NCBI RefSeq assembly: GCF_003367475.1
Contig: NZ_QRHA01000004.1
Location: forward strand, 124,001 to 188,000
Source of the DNA: Alteromonas aestuariivivens
GTDB lineage: Bacteria > Pseudomonadota > Gammaproteobacteria > Enterobacterales > Alteromonadaceae
Length of the DNA: 64,000 bases
Direction of reading: 5' to 3'
The position numbers were made by a program, and so were the translations under genes. The notes beneath the pieces are model-generated. The model made no database searches. It saw nothing but the letters and a program-made list of their open reading frames with translations, and was not told the DNA's origin. Positions 7,917 through 18,306 of the stretch are shown here, one piece after another (within the stretch, counting starts at the first letter, position 1; the number at the start of each line of letters is the position of its first letter).

Positions 7917-10900
7917 TTAGTTGATTTTCATATCCATACCAAGGAAGAAGTAGCGGCCACGCGGGCTGGCCGGATACGCGAAGTTGGTCAGGAATGGCTC
8001 TTCGTCCGTCACGTTTTTCACTCCGCCGTACACCATTACGGTATCGTTCAGCACGTAAGAAACGTTCAGATCATGTTGCCAGAATTCATCCATAACCACG
8101 GAATCGTCGTAATCACCACGCTCATAATCTTCAATTTCAACGAAGCGCACCAGCTGCTCGTCCATATACTGGGTTTGCCAGCCAACACTCAAATCGCCAA
8201 ATGACCAGTTGAAGAAAATGTTGCCCGCCAGTTCAGGACGATTAACTTCACCCAGTTCCGGGTTAACCTCTTCCAGGTTGTTGGGGTTGGTGTAGTAATC
8301 CAGCTTCTCAACTTTGGAGCCTGAAGCCTTGACGTTGAACGCATGCTTGCCAACTTCAAAGTCATAGGCAACCGAGAAATCGTAACCGTCGGTCTTGATG
8401 CTGGCGAAGTTGATAGAGCCCGTGCGCAGGTAGTTGAAGCCACCAAACTGTGGTGAATTGCTGTCAGTATTACGAGTGAACTGGCTACAGAAATTCTCAT
8501 TCAGAGCTTCACCCATGTAACAGCCGTTAACCACGTCATTGGACGTTACGGTTTCAATGGCATCATCAATTTCGATATTCCAGTAATCCAGCGTTACTGA
8601 GAACCCTTCCAGGAAGCCAGGCTGATATACGAAACCGATAGTGGTGGTGTCAGCTGTTTCTTCCTGCAGGTCCGGGTTACCACCGGTAACACCCGGGAAT
8701 GCCGCTGACAGAGGATCAGAATACACGTATTCGCCATTTTCATATGGGTCCAGGCCAATTGAGGCGAAGTCTGCAACGCAGTTAGCTTCCAACTGGTCGG
8801 CCTTAGCCGGATCGTTCCCACGAATGCCTTCAATCACACTGGCATTACATGGGTCGGTTGGGCGGTAAGTGGTACCAATTTCCGGGCCGTACAACTCATT
8901 AATGTTCGGTGCACGTACCGCCTGAGATTTAGAGTAACGAATACGCAAATCTTCATATGGCGCATACATGACATTGGCTTTCCAGGTGAAGGTATCGCCA
9001 ATCGTCGAATAATCGGAAAAACGTGCTGCCAGGTCCAATGTCAGCTCTTCAGCCAGGAATTCGCCTTCAATCAGAGGAATGGACGCTTCAACAAACGCTT
9101 CTATTACGTCGAAGTCACCGCGCTCATTAGACGTTTTAATTGACGGCTGAAACACCAGAGAGTTGTTTCCGGAATGATCCGAAACATAAGAGCCCGGGCC
9201 GTACGGAGCGCCTTCAGGAATGATACCCAGCTGCCAGTTATCAAATACTGCGGTAGACTCCTCTTGACGGTACTCAGCACCAAACGCAAACAGAACTGCG
9301 CCGTAAGGCATTTCAAACCAGTCAGAAGAGTCTCCGGCTACGCTTCCGCTAACCACTGTTTGAGTCAGTTCTGTTTTGTAGAAGCTGTCCTGCACTATCC
9401 AGTCAATCGCTTCCTGGGTAACGCCGGTTTTGCCCGCCCAGATATTCAGTGGCACACAGCTGCCGTCACCAGGGGTAAAGGAGAAGTAACCCGCCTCATA
9501 AGATGGAATGTCAAACGGCGTGGTGATTTGTGGCGCATCGGCATCCAGGTTCACACGACAGGTTGCATCACCGGTAGCCGGATCAATCACCGCATCAATG
9601 GCCGAGAAGAAGCGGTCAACAACCACATTGTCTTCCTCACCACGGGTTTCCAGGGTGAACTTGCCATAGTTCAGGCTAAGCTCGTAATCCCAACCGTTTT
9701 CAAAATAACCCTCGATGCCGATCACACCACGCAGTGTTTCACGCTCGGTTTCAGTGCGCCCTTTACCAACACCAATTGGGTCAATGGTAATGGTTACACC
9801 ACCGGTTTCCTGCGCCAGAGGCTGAATGAATTCCGGCAAATAGGGGTTATCCGCCGCTCCGAACAGCAAATCCCAGTACGAAGTAGGCTGTGATTCGTTT
9901 TCAGTTGACTGGCGAACCAGTTTTAGCTCACCAAACAATGTCATGGAATCGGTCAGGTCATAGTGACCCAGCAGGTTTAGTGCAAGTTTGTCATTCGGCA
10001 GAATCAGATAGCCTTCCGGCTGCTGAAGGGTATTGTAGGAGTCACCACCAAAGCCTTCAAAGTTTCCGGCCACCAGGCCATCCTGAATCGGACGGTAGGT
10101 GCCATCTTCGGTTACATTCCAGCATCCGCCCAGCAATCCGAACGCCGCCGGCGCAAAGCTGCTGTTATAACCGGAGAAAGAGTCCAGACAGTCTGGCGTA
10201 CCATTGCCGTCAAGATCGATATTGGTGCCAGCGTCAAAACCATCATAGGTGTAAGGGTTACCCGGAAGGATATAACCATAGCCAGAAGTGAACGGGAATG
10301 TGCGATAAGGCAGTACTGCTCTTGGAGCAACACCTTCAACACTGTTCAGCAGGTTGATTTCAGCCTGGGTTAGCGTGGGCGCGCGGCCAAATTCGTCAAT
10401 ATAGTTACGCAAGAATCCTGCGTGACCCGGGTTTGGCAAACCAAAATTCATGTAACCGGTGGTATTGTAATCGTAATATTCCGCCAGGTTAGGCATGGTT
10501 GAAGGGTCTATTTGCCCTTGCTGGAAACGCAACGCTGGGTTGGTCCAGTCGCGTGCAGAACCGATGATCATGCCATTGTCCCGCTCGGAAACCCTTACCC
10601 CTTCGTCGTTCTGGAATTCGAGTGCAAGCGCAATGTTACCTCTGTCATTGTCGAAGTTGGTTCCCATCAGGCCAGACAATGAGATTTGTTGACCGTCACC
10701 TTCGGAAGACAACCCTGTACTGATGTCGACTTCAAAACCTTCGTAGTCGTCCTTCATGATAAAGTTAACCACACCGGTTACCGCATCGGCACCGTAAACC
10801 GCAGAAGCACCGCCCGTAAGAACTTCAACAGACTGAATCAGTTTAACCGGAATTGAACCCACATCGACAGCTGAGGACCCTTGCAAGCCACCAACATGAC

Positions 10901-11285
10901 GGCGACCGTTGACCAGTGTCAGGGTACGGTTTTCGCCCATACCACGGAGATCAAGTACGTTGGCACCAGCAGAAAACTGAGAAGTTGCGTCAATAGACGA
11001 TTCTGCCGTGGTGGAAGAAAACAGTGCGGGAATGTCATTCACGACATCTGAGATAGAAAACTCACCGGACATCTGGATGTCTTCGGCAGTCACTGACTGA
11101 ACCGGTGATGGTGCAGCCAGGTTAGTATCACGGGCAATGCGCGACCCGGTTACAACGACTTTCTCAACGTCGGACTCTTCAGGAATGGTGGATTCCTGGG
11201 CATAAACTGGCGCAGAGGCCAATGCACCAGCAATGGCGCCAGCCAGTACGGACAGTGCCAAAGGCTTTTTCATCTTGGTTTTCAT
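7917..11285 (-). CDS. Large TonB-dependent outer-membrane receptor
   Basis: 1122 aa. The signal peptide is MKTKMKKPLALSVLAGAIAGALASAPVYA, then a TonB-box-like EKVVVTGSRIARDTN and a plug domain (about 55-190: SPVQSVTAEDI, DIPALFSS, LDLRGMGENRTLTLVNGRRHVGG, SVEVLTGGASAVYGADAVTGVVNFIMK). The remainder is the 22-strand barrel, with long acidic loops containing several Cys. The C-terminus reads RGRYFFLGMDMKIN, so the usual terminal aromatic residue is replaced by Asn. This subclass in Alteromonadales usually imports peptides or carbohydrates; the substrate is unknown. GGAGAAG precedes the ATG. A consensus ArgR operator lies 128 bases upstream of the start. Confidence 0.95.
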   Translation of the reverse strand: MKTKMKKPLALSVLAGAIAGALASAPVYAQESTIPEESDVEKVVVTGSRIARDTNLAAPSPVQSVTAEDIQMSGEFSISDVVNDIPALFSSTTAESSIDATSQFSAGANVLDLRGMGENRTLTLVNGRRHVGGLQGSSAVDVGSIPVKLIQSVEVLTGGASAVYGADAVTGVVNFIMKDDYEGFEVDISTGLSSEGDGQQISLSGLMGTNFDNDRGNIALALEFQNDEGVRVSERDNGMIIGSARDWTNPALRFQQGQIDPSTMPNLAEYYDYNTTGYMNFGLPNPGHAGFLRNYIDEFGRAPTLTQAEINLLNSVEGVAPRAVLPYRTFPFTSGYGYILPGNPYTYDGFDAGTNIDLDGNGTPDCLDSFSGYNSSFAPAAFGLLGGCWNVTEDGTYRPIQDGLVAGNFEGFGGDSYNTLQQPEGYLILPNDKLALNLLGHYDLTDSMTLFGELKLVRQSTENESQPTSYWDLLFGAADNPYLPEFIQPLAQETGGVTITIDPIGVGKGRTETERETLRGVIGIEGYFENGWDYELSLNYGKFTLETRGEEDNVVVDRFFSAIDAVIDPATGDATCRVNLDADAPQITTPFDIPSYEAGYFSFTPGDGSCVPLNIWAGKTGVTQEAIDWIVQDSFYKTELTQTVVSGSVAGDSSDWFEMPYGAVLFAFGAEYRQEESTAVFDNWQLGIIPEGAPYGPGSYVSDHSGNNSLVFQPSIKTSNERGDFDVIEAFVEASIPLIEGEFLAEELTLDLAARFSDYSTIGDTFTWKANVMYAPYEDLRIRYSKSQAVRAPNINELYGPEIGTTYRPTDPCNASVIEGIRGNDPAKADQLEANCVADFASIGLDPYENGEYVYSDPLSAAFPGVTGGNPDLQEETADTTTIGFVYQPGFLEGFSVTLDYWNIEIDDAIETVTSNDVVNGCYMGEALNENFCSQFTRNTDSNSPQFGGFNYLRTGSINFASIKTDGYDFSVAYDFEVGKHAFNVKASGSKVEKLDYYTNPNNLEEVNPELGEVNRPELAGNIFFNWSFGDLSVGWQTQYMDEQLVRFVEIEDYERGDYDDSVVMDEFWQHDLNVSYVLNDTVMVYGGVKNVTDEEPFLTNFAYPASPRGRYFFLGMDMKIN

Positions 11286-11811
11286 GTGCTTCTCCGTGGT
11301 GCGGTAACCGTTGGCTCCGCATCGATTTTTTTAGAATGTAGGTACAGGGCAATTTTTATGCCGTTGTTTAAGGGGTATTTTCCCCCAAAATTGCGTGTGA
11401 GTACATAAAAAATGAATATATATTCATAAATTCATCATTAATTCGCACCAGCCAGAAAAATCATCGGGTTCGCGCACCATTAAAGTGCAACAAGAGTAAT
11501 CCAAATGCAAATAGTATCTGCGCAAAATCCCATCGCATCGGCTTATTACAGCTTTGCACTCTTATAATGCGCACATTGCTGACTGAGTATTCACACTGAA
11601 TATCCCACCCAAAAATTGCTGCTTTTTGGCGTATTCAGGTTTAAAAAATTGCGTTCCAGGTTAAATCTTTACCATTACTAAAAACTCCCTTTCTAATTTT
11701 TAGCCTGACATTTTTTTCCTGGCAGAATCACAATGCATTGGACTAATGATTCTTTTTAAAATAATGTAAACAAAAAGGATTATTGTTGTAAATCATACAT
11801 TGGGTATTGAG
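11286..11811. other. Divergent intergenic region between the TonB receptor and the binding-protein gene
   Basis: About 525 bases, AT-rich, without a credible ORF. It holds the ARG-box-like palindrome at 11413-11426 and must contain both divergent promoters. Runs such as ggggtattttccccc (around 11372-11386) form a small inverted repeat on the receptor side. I see no RNA gene. Confidence 0.6.
11413..11426. promoter_or_regulatory. Consensus ARG box (ArgR operator) upstream of the TonB receptor
   Basis: TGAATATATATTCA is a perfect palindrome and matches the gammaproteobacterial ARG-box core TGAATWWWWATTCA at every position. A weak second copy (TGCGTGTGAGTACA, 11392-11405) lies exactly 21 bases away, the usual spacing of paired ARG boxes. 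The palindrome is 128 bases upstream of the receptor ATG and about 390 bases from the binding-protein gene. ArgR control is inferred. Confidence 0.55.
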
Positions 11812-12666
11812 ATGAAATTAGGCTGTATCCTGTTCGCTCTCAGCTTTTCCCTGGTTTCTGCTGCTTTTGCGAAACCACTGCGCATCCCGGACTCATCGTC
11901 AGCAGACAAGCTTCCGATCACGCTAATCAAGGAGTTTGTTGCCCGCAGCGACCAGTTCGATAGCGTCACTTTTATCTACGGCTCCTCGGGCGACGTGGCT
12001 TTTTCCAAAACCGTTGCCGATCTCGAAAATCGTGCCCTGGATGTACTCTGGACCGCGACAACTACAGATTACGAAAACAATATGCAGGCCATATATATCC
12101 CGATCTACAGAGGATTGCTTGGCATGCGGATACCTATCGTTGAGCAGTCCAATCTGAATCTGTTCCGGGACGTAAAGCAGTTTGATGCGCTAAAGAAATT
12201 CATTCCCTGCCAGGGAAAACTCTGGGCCGATACCAAAGTTTTGGAAGCCAATCAGATCCTGGTGGCCAAGAGCGTTAAGTATCCGAACCTGTTCGACATG
12301 CTGGAAGGGGAACGCTGCGAATATTTCCCCCGCGCCGTGTTTGAACCCTGGGCCGAAATCGAACGCATGTCGCATTTCAACCTGGCGGTAGAACCCAATA
12401 TTCTGCTGCGCTACACCATGCCGATGTTTTTCTTTGTGCACAAAAAAGATGCAGCACTTGCAAGACACATGAACAGTGTGTTTGGCGATATGGTTGAGGA
12501 CGGCACGTTCAACCGGCTGTTTTTTGCTGACGGCCAGGTGAAAAGCGCACTGGCAAAATCAAAACTGGGCCAGCGCCGTCTGTTTGAGTTAGACAATCCC
12601 TACCTTAGCAAATCCGTTCAAAATATACCCAAACACTATTGGTTTGACCTTTTAAAAGAGCAGTAG
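11812..12666 (+). CDS. Periplasmic solute-binding protein linked to a chemoreceptor
   Basis: 284 aa from the ATG at 11812 (a TTG at 11800 is in frame). The signal peptide is [20 protein letters not shown]. The mature protein resembles family-3-type or PBP2-fold binding proteins: [23 protein letters not shown] at the start, [20 protein letters not shown] (the residues that would contact ligand), [14 protein letters not shown], and a hinge-return segment [20 protein letters not shown]. It is followed after 2 bases by a chemoreceptor gene and has no permease or ATPase partner, so sensing rather than transport is likely. The ligand is unknown. Confidence 0.8.
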   Translation: MKLGCILFALSFSLVSAAFAKPLRIPDSSSADKLPITLIKEFVARSDQFDSVTFIYGSSGDVAFSKTVADLENRALDVLWTATTTDYENNMQAIYIPIYRGLLGMRIPIVEQSNLNLFRDVKQFDALKKFIPCQGKLWADTKVLEANQILVAKSVKYPNLFDMLEGERCEYFPRAVFEPWAEIERMSHFNLAVEPNILLRYTMPMFFFVHKKDAALARHMNSVFGDMVEDGTFNRLFFADGQVKSALAKSKLGQRRLFELDNPYLSKSVQNIPKHYWFDLLKEQ

Positions 12667-12668
12667 AC

Positions 12669-14150
12669 ATGAAGTCAATAGCCTCAAAAATGACCCTGGT
12701 AATGGTGTTGGCAATTTTGCTGACAACCTCATTAGTTGTTGCGGTGTCCTATTCTCTGGCTTACCAGAATGAAACCGCAGAGTTTGAATTGCGCCGCAAA
12801 ACACTCATAGACCAGCTTAGCGTTATTTTGAAAGAGCCGGTTTTTGTGTATGACCGCGGAAATATTGAGTCCATCGTTAATGCGTACAAACCCGATAAAA
12901 CTATTGCATCCATGATCATAGAAGATCAAAGAGGGCAAACATTGGGGGCCTATCGAAACAACAACCTTGAAGCCGCTTACACCGACACGATTTCGCTGGA
13001 ATGGGAAGGTAAACCTATCGGGAATGTGACCATTGGGTTTACAACCCAGGCAACCGACAGCAAGCTGGCAAATCTGCTGCTGGAAAACTTTATTTCGCTG
13101 GTGCTTCTGGTCGCCATCATCAGCGCTGCGGTGTTTCTGGGCATGCGGTATTTTGTCACCGTTCCTATGTCGAAGCTGAACTCCATATTGCACGATATCG
13201 CTGAGGGTGACGGTGACTTGACCGCCCGCATTAACATCGACACCAACGACGAGCTCAGTTTACTGGCGGGCAGTTTTAACCAGTTTATCAGCAGGGTGCA
13301 AAACATTATCTCCGATATGATGCAGGCGGAATCCAATCTGCTGAACGTGACTCAGCGAATTAAAACCATTACCGCACGTTCCGCTCAAAGTAGTGAACAA
13401 CAAAAACAGCTGACTGACACTTCACTGCAGAACCTCAAACAACTGTCCGAATCCACCACCGAAATAGCCCGCAGCGCCGAGGAGTCAGCGGCAAACACGC
13501 AATCTGCCAACGACGTTTCCGCCTCGAGCCAGCAAAAAATTCGCCAGAACATCGAGGAAATCGGCAATCTGGTAGACAACCTGAAGTCCACCTCAACCGT
13601 CGTAGGGGAACTCAAAACCGCGGCAGACAACATAGGTAAGGTGCTCGATGTAATTAAAAGCATCGCTGAACAAACCAATCTGCTCGCGCTGAACGCCGCT
13701 ATCGAAGCCGCCCGTGCAGGTGAATCCGGGCGCGGGTTCGCTGTGGTTGCTGACGAAGTTCGCTCTCTTGCCAGCAAAACTCACGATTCAACCACGGAAA
13801 TTGAGCAAATCATCGCTCACTTACAAAACCAGGCAGATGTGTCCTACCAGTCTACTCAACGCAGTACTGAGCTCGTGAGCCAAACCATTGACAGTGCGAA
13901 TGAAACTGAAATATCGCTAAACCAGATTGCGTCGCAAATGGAATCGGTAAACACCATGAATGCACAAGTGGCCAGTGCCACTGAGCAACAGTCCCTGGTA
14001 ACCCGGGATGTAACGTCAGACATGGAACGCATCAGTGCAGGGGCCATCACCCTGAGCCAGGACGCCAATGCCATGCAACAGGCAACCGAAGAATTACTGC
14101 AGGTTGAACAGATGCTGGAATCGCAAATCCGCCGATTCAAAGTGGCTTGA
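12669..14150 (+). CDS. Methyl-accepting chemotaxis protein
   Basis: 493 aa. TM1 is at about residues 7-30, a small periplasmic domain covers 31-140, TM2 is at about 140-162, then a HAMP domain ([47 protein letters not shown]) and a long coiled-coil signalling domain. The hairpin tip is the canonical [35 protein letters not shown] (about 338-372), which binds CheA/CheW. Gln/Glu pairs on the helices are candidate methylation sites. The periplasmic domain is too small for a double-Cache fold. It is translated in tandem with the binding-protein gene, suggesting indirect ligand sensing. Confidence 0.96.
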   Translation: MKSIASKMTLVMVLAILLTTSLVVAVSYSLAYQNETAEFELRRKTLIDQLSVILKEPVFVYDRGNIESIVNAYKPDKTIASMIIEDQRGQTLGAYRNNNLEAAYTDTISLEWEGKPIGNVTIGFTTQATDSKLANLLLENFISLVLLVAIISAAVFLGMRYFVTVPMSKLNSILHDIAEGDGDLTARINIDTNDELSLLAGSFNQFISRVQNIISDMMQAESNLLNVTQRIKTITARSAQSSEQQKQLTDTSLQNLKQLSESTTEIARSAEESAANTQSANDVSASSQQKIRQNIEEIGNLVDNLKSTSTVVGELKTAADNIGKVLDVIKSIAEQTNLLALNAAIEAARAGESGRGFAVVADEVRSLASKTHDSTTEIEQIIAHLQNQADVSYQSTQRSTELVSQTIDSANETEISLNQIASQMESVNTMNAQVASATEQQSLVTRDVTSDMERISAGAITLSQDANAMQQATEELLQVEQMLESQIRRFKVA

Positions 14151-14185
14151 GAAAAAACTGTAACTCTGGCTGAAAATAATCCAAA

Positions 14186-14553
14186 GCGGTTGGGGGTGCG
14201 TTTTGAAACTGTGTATAAAGGATAATTCCAAGATTCCGGAGATTTGGAGCGGGAAACGAACTCGTACTGGCCGGCATCCGGTCGCGACCCGGTTGGGGGA
14301 GCGTTTTGAGACTATGTATAAAGGATAATTCCAAGATTCCGGAGATTTGGAGCGGGAAACGAACTCGTACTGGCCGGCATCCGGTCGCGACCCGGTTGGG
14401 GGAGCGTTTTGAGACTATGTATAAAGGATAATTCCAAGATTCCGGAGATTTGGAGCGGGAAACGAACTCGTACTGGCCGGCATCCGGTCGCGACCCGGTT
14501 GGGGGTGCGTTTTGAAACTATGTATAAAGGATAATTCCGAGATTCCGGAGATT
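14186..14553 (-). repeat. Tandem 103-bp repeats carrying pieces of the tRNA-Gly 3' end
   Basis: Three full units (14245-14347, 14348-14450, 14451-14553) and a partial one (14186-14244) have an exact 103-base period. Units one and two are identical; unit three differs at three positions. Each unit starts, on the plus strand, with TGGAGCGGGAAACGA, the complement of the last 15 bases of the adjacent tRNA-Gly gene, and also contains CGAACTC and TCGCGACCC from its T-arm region, separated by an 18-base insertion (ACTGGCCGGCATCCGG core). Read in the tRNA direction, the array lies immediately downstream of the tRNA, like the rtT repeats of E. coli tyrT. Confidence 0.9.
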
Positions 14554-14629
<76 letters not shown>

Positions 14630-14698
14630 ACACTTGAGATTCCTGTTCAAAACACGCTGAGTGGCGTTTTGAGAGGCACTTCGTTTGAAGTGGTGCGC

Positions 14699-14726
14699 AT
14701 TGTACAAAATAATTTTGCCAACGCAA
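14699..14726 (-). promoter_or_regulatory. Probable tRNA-Gly promoter
   Basis: On the minus strand a -10 box TACAAT (14699-14704) follows TTGCGT (14721-14726) by 16 bases. The discriminator is GC-rich (GCGCACC), as expected for a stringently controlled stable-RNA promoter. The leader of about 65 bases has two small hairpins (14649-14672 and 14678-14693). Confidence 0.5.
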
Positions 14727-14766
14727 CACCTAATTTGAAGTTTTTTTAATTTTTCGTTCCGTTTGG

Positions 14767-15312
14767 CTAAATAGCGAACACTTTCTGCCGGTAATAGCGC
14801 AATTCCTCGATGGATTCGCGAATATCGTCCAGCGCCAGATGCACGCCTTTCTTTTTAAAACCGTCCAGAACTTCCGGTTTCCAGCGCCTGGCCAGCTCCT
14901 TGATGGTGCTGACATCGATACTGCGATAGTGAAAATAGGCCTCCAGCTCCGGCATGTACTTCACCATAAAGCGGCGATCCTGGCCGATGGTATTACCGCA
15001 CAATGGGGATTTCCCCGCATCGACATAGCCAGAAAGGAAAGCAATGGTTTGCTGAGCAGCCTGCTGCTCATCAATCTGGCTGGCCCGACAGCGCTGGGTC
15101 AACCCACTTTTGCCATGTACGTTTGTGCACCATTCATCCATGTTGTCCAGAATGCTGTCCGGCTGGTGCACCGCAATCACCGGCCCTTCAGCCAGTACAT
15201 TGAGTTGCGCATCGGTTACAATGGTCGCAATTTCAAGCACTTTGCAGGTCTCTGGGTCCAGTCCGGTCATTTCCATGTCAATCCATACCAGGTTGGAATC
15301 CTGTTTACTCAT
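14767..15312 (-). CDS. orn: Oligoribonuclease
   Basis: 181 aa from the ATG at 15312 (GAGAGG 8 bases upstream), exactly the E. coli length; longer in-frame starts lack support. It is a DEDDh 3'-5' exonuclease that degrades 2-5 nt RNAs and pGpG: motif [13 protein letters not shown] (about 10-21), motif II in [11 protein letters not shown] (about 108-118), motif III in [18 protein letters not shown] (near 158-175) with the catalytic His. It is divergent from rsgA, the same arrangement as in E. coli (orn|rsgA-psd). Confidence 0.97.
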   Translation of the reverse strand: MSKQDSNLVWIDMEMTGLDPETCKVLEIATIVTDAQLNVLAEGPVIAVHQPDSILDNMDEWCTNVHGKSGLTQRCRASQIDEQQAAQQTIAFLSGYVDAGKSPLCGNTIGQDRRFMVKYMPELEAYFHYRSIDVSTIKELARRWKPEVLDGFKKKGVHLALDDIRESIEELRYYRQKVFAI

Positions 15313-15397
15313 GTTACAGCCTCTCTCGATTAGCGTGGCACCTTCGCCCGACAAACGGTATTATTTGCCACAGTATACGCCAAGTTGACCGGAAATC

Positions 15398-16441
15398 GTG
15401 GCTAAAAAAGCAAAACTCACCCACAGACAAAAACGTCAGGTTGCGGCAAATCGTAGCAAGCGCCTAAGCCGCAAACAGGCCGCCAATACACCTGATATGC
15501 CTCTGAATCAGGGGGCCGAACTGCACCCGGGACAGGTTATCGGGCGGTTTGGTCAACACGCCGATGTGGAGGACGCTACCGGCACCGTTGAACGCTGTCA
15601 CATACGCCGTACCATCGATTCAGTAGTGTGCGGAGACAATGTCCTCTTCAGCAGGGGAGCAGCTACTGAGTCAGGGATCAGCAGTGTTATTGAGGCCGTC
15701 CAGGACCGTCACTCCGTACTCACTCGCCCCGACTATTATGACGGCGTCAAACCCATCGCAGCCAATATTGACCAAATCATCATCGTAAGTTCGGTATTGC
15801 CCGTTCTGTCACTCAATATTATCGACCGCTATCTGGTTGCCTGTGAAGACATCGGGATCGAGCCGGTGATTGTGCTGAACAAAGCCGAATTGCTCAATGC
15901 AGAGGAGCAGCAGGAAGTCGAACTGCAACTGGAAGTCTACCGTAAACTCGGATATCAGGTGCTGTATACCAGTTGTAAAGCATCCAGAGGCATTGATGAT
16001 TTGAGTTCACTGCTTAACGACAAAGTGAGTATTTTTGTTGGTCAGTCCGGGGTGGGTAAGTCCAGCCTGATCAACCAGGTACTGCCTCACGCAGAAGAAC
16101 TGGTTGGCGACATTTCCGATACCTCCGGTCTCGGCCAGCACACTACCACTGCGGCTAAACTTCTGCATTTACCTTCTGGCGGCGATCTTATCGATTCCCC
16201 CGGAGTCAGGGAATTTGGATTATGGCACATTCCCACCGAGCGCGTTACCTGGGGCTTCAGGGAATTTCGCGACTACCTTGGCGGTTGTAAGTTTCGAGAC
16301 TGCAAACACTTGGATGATCCCGGCTGCCTGCTGAGAGAAGCGGTAGAAAAAGGCGAAATCAGTGCCAGCCGGTTTGAGAGTTACCATCGCATTCTGAGTA
16401 CAATGGAAGAGCAGCGCCCCAGCCACGCCAATCCCTACTGA
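15398..16441 (+). CDS. rsgA: RsgA, small ribosomal subunit biogenesis GTPase
   Basis: 347 aa. It has the basic N-terminus typical of gammaproteobacterial RsgA ([26 protein letters not shown]), an OB domain, a circularly permuted GTPase whose motifs appear in the order G4 (NKAE near 168), G1 (GQSGVGKSS near 214) and G3 (DSPG near 266), and a C-terminal zinc knuckle ([16 protein letters not shown]). RsgA binds the 30S subunit decoding centre late in assembly and hydrolyses GTP on release. It lies in the conserved order orn-rsgA-psd. Confidence 0.97.
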   Translation: MAKKAKLTHRQKRQVAANRSKRLSRKQAANTPDMPLNQGAELHPGQVIGRFGQHADVEDATGTVERCHIRRTIDSVVCGDNVLFSRGAATESGISSVIEAVQDRHSVLTRPDYYDGVKPIAANIDQIIIVSSVLPVLSLNIIDRYLVACEDIGIEPVIVLNKAELLNAEEQQEVELQLEVYRKLGYQVLYTSCKASRGIDDLSSLLNDKVSIFVGQSGVGKSSLINQVLPHAEELVGDISDTSGLGQHTTTAAKLLHLPSGGDLIDSPGVREFGLWHIPTERVTWGFREFRDYLGGCKFRDCKHLDDPGCLLREAVEKGEISASRFESYHRILSTMEEQRPSHANPY

Positions 16442-16553
16442 ATAACAATCTCTGGCCCCTTATGCCAAACCCTGCTGAATCATAACCGGAAAGTGGTAAC
16501 TCATCGCCTGAGTTAGGGTACAATTCCACGGTCATGATATTAGGAGACGCATT

Positions 16554-17417
16554 GTGCTGGACTGGTTTAAAGTAAACCTGCAATACCTGTTACCCAAACA
16601 CCTGATTTCCCGTCTGGTCGGCAAACTTGCTGCTGCAGAAGCAGGCGGCCTCACAACCTGGCTGATCAAAATATTCATCAAACATTTCCAGGTGGATATG
16701 AGCGAGGCTGTGTACCCGGCTCCGGAGCATTACAAAACCTTCAATGAGTTTTTTACCCGACCGCTGAAACCGGAAGTTCGTCCACTTTGCGAAGAACCCA
16801 ACACTCTGGTACAGGCCGTAGACGGCACCGTAAGCCAGTTTGGTAAAATTCACGATGACCGCGTGTTCCAGGCCAAAGGCCACGATTACAGCCTGACGAC
16901 CCTGCTGGGTGGAAAACCGGAACTGGCAAAGCCATTCAAAGGCGGGCAGTTTGCCACCATCTATCTTGCACCGAAAGACTACCACCGCATTCATATGCCC
17001 ATTGAAGGTACCCTGACCGACATGGTGTACATACCCGGCGACCTGTTCTCGGTAAACCCACTGACCGCCGAGAACGTGCCCGGTCTTTTTGCCCGTAACG
17101 AGCGGGTTGTTGCTTACTTTGATACTCCGGTCGGCCGCATGGCCATGGTGCTGGTTGGTGCGACCATTGTTGCCAGCATCGAAACCGTATGGGCCGGCAC
17201 GGTAACACCACCTGCAGGCCAGAACGTGCAGCACTGGCAATACGAACAGGATTCAGAATCCGCCGTTAAGCTGGCGAAGGGCGAAGAGATGGGCCGCTTT
17301 AAACTTGGCTCGACCATTGTGGTCTGCTTCGAGCAGAATCAGATCGAGTTTGCAGATCTGGCAGCCGGGCAGGTTACCCGCCTGGGTCAGCCGTTCGCTA
17401 CCCGTACGCCAAAATAA
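16554..17417 (+). CDS. psd: Phosphatidylserine decarboxylase proenzyme
   Basis: 287 aa from a GTG start with AGGAG 7 bases upstream. It converts phosphatidylserine to phosphatidylethanolamine at the inner membrane. The self-cleavage site is LGST (FKLGSTIVV, near residue 252): cleavage before the Ser gives a pyruvoyl group on the small alpha subunit. Other family motifs are [15 protein letters not shown] near 63, DYHRIHMP near 144 and FARNERV near 182. The gene follows rsgA as in enterobacteria. Confidence 0.97.
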   Translation: MLDWFKVNLQYLLPKHLISRLVGKLAAAEAGGLTTWLIKIFIKHFQVDMSEAVYPAPEHYKTFNEFFTRPLKPEVRPLCEEPNTLVQAVDGTVSQFGKIHDDRVFQAKGHDYSLTTLLGGKPELAKPFKGGQFATIYLAPKDYHRIHMPIEGTLTDMVYIPGDLFSVNPLTAENVPGLFARNERVVAYFDTPVGRMAMVLVGATIVASIETVWAGTVTPPAGQNVQHWQYEQDSESAVKLAKGEEMGRFKLGSTIVVCFEQNQIEFADLAAGQVTRLGQPFATRTPK

Positions 17418-17429
17418 GCCTTTTGCTCC

Positions 17430-18305
17430 ATGGATGCCGTCAAGCGCAGCCTGATCACGCTGCACATAACCGTGGTGCTTCTCGGCGGGACGGCATTGTT
17501 TTCACAAATTGTACCCTTGAGCGCCGCTGATATTACGCTGGGGCGCTCGGTTTTTGCCTGTATCGCCCTTTGGCTGTTTGTCAAAGCCAGTGGGGAACGT
17601 TTTGGTTTACACAGCGGCAAGGATTATGGGATAGCGCTGCTGCTCGGCGCGATGATGGCATTGCACTGGATCACCTACTTTGCCGCAATGCAGTACGCCG
17701 GAGTTTCCGCCGGTTTGATCGCCCTGTTTACCTTTCCGGTTATTACCGTACTCCTTGAGCCGTTGTTCGAACGCATCCGGCTGGTGTGGCAGGACTTGAT
17801 CAGTGCCATTACGGTGCTCGCCGGCATCTGGCTGATAGTTCCGGAAGGCTCACTGGACAACCAGGTAACGCTGGGAGTTGCAGTGGGTGTATTCTCGGCG
17901 CTGCTGTATGCGTTACGTAACCTCATACACCGGCAGTACTTTTCCCACTATGGTGGTGCCAAGGCGATGGCCTGGCAAATTGGTGTGGTATGTATTTGCC
18001 TGGCGCCAATGGACAAAGCACCGCTTGCAGAGGCGTCAGCTCTTACCTGGCTGCTGTTACTGTTGCTTGGTACCGTATTCACCGCCCTTCCCCACGCGCT
18101 CATTGCAGCAAGCCTGTCTCACCTGCGGGCTAAAACCTTTTCACTGATTGCCTGCATGCAACCGTTTTACGGCGTCATTCTGGCAATTTTACTGCTTGAT
18201 GAATCGCCGTCCTGGCAAACGCTGCTCGGCGGAATTCTGGTGACTTCAGCCTCGGTTTATGAAACTCTGAATGCCCAGAAACTTCATCACAAAGGCAGTA
18301 ACTGA
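17430..18305 (+). CDS. EamA-family (DMT superfamily) transporter
   Basis: 291 aa with ten predicted membrane helices in two homologous EamA halves, the standard layout of drug/metabolite transporters. Typical elements are GGTALFSQIVPLSAADITLGRSVFA in the first half and GTVFTALPHALIAASLSHLRAKTFSLIACMQPFYGVILAILLLDESPSWQTLLGG in the second, where the last segment matches the conserved C-terminal repeat. The substrate cannot be told from sequence. It begins 12 bases after psd and is probably co-transcribed with it and with the phosphodiesterase gene, whose ATG follows its stop by one base. Confidence 0.92.
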   Translation: MDAVKRSLITLHITVVLLGGTALFSQIVPLSAADITLGRSVFACIALWLFVKASGERFGLHSGKDYGIALLLGAMMALHWITYFAAMQYAGVSAGLIALFTFPVITVLLEPLFERIRLVWQDLISAITVLAGIWLIVPEGSLDNQVTLGVAVGVFSALLYALRNLIHRQYFSHYGGAKAMAWQIGVVCICLAPMDKAPLAEASALTWLLLLLLGTVFTALPHALIAASLSHLRAKTFSLIACMQPFYGVILAILLLDESPSWQTLLGGILVTSASVYETLNAQKLHHKGSN

Positions 18306-18306
18306 T

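Noticed and set aside
9174..9893. Forward ORF of 239 codons inside the TonB receptor gene
   Set aside because: It is the antisense of a strongly supported gene and looks like frame-shadow composition.
14186..14553. CRISPR-like appearance of the repeats
   Set aside because: Units are contiguous 103-bp copies with no unique spacers, and no cas genes are present.
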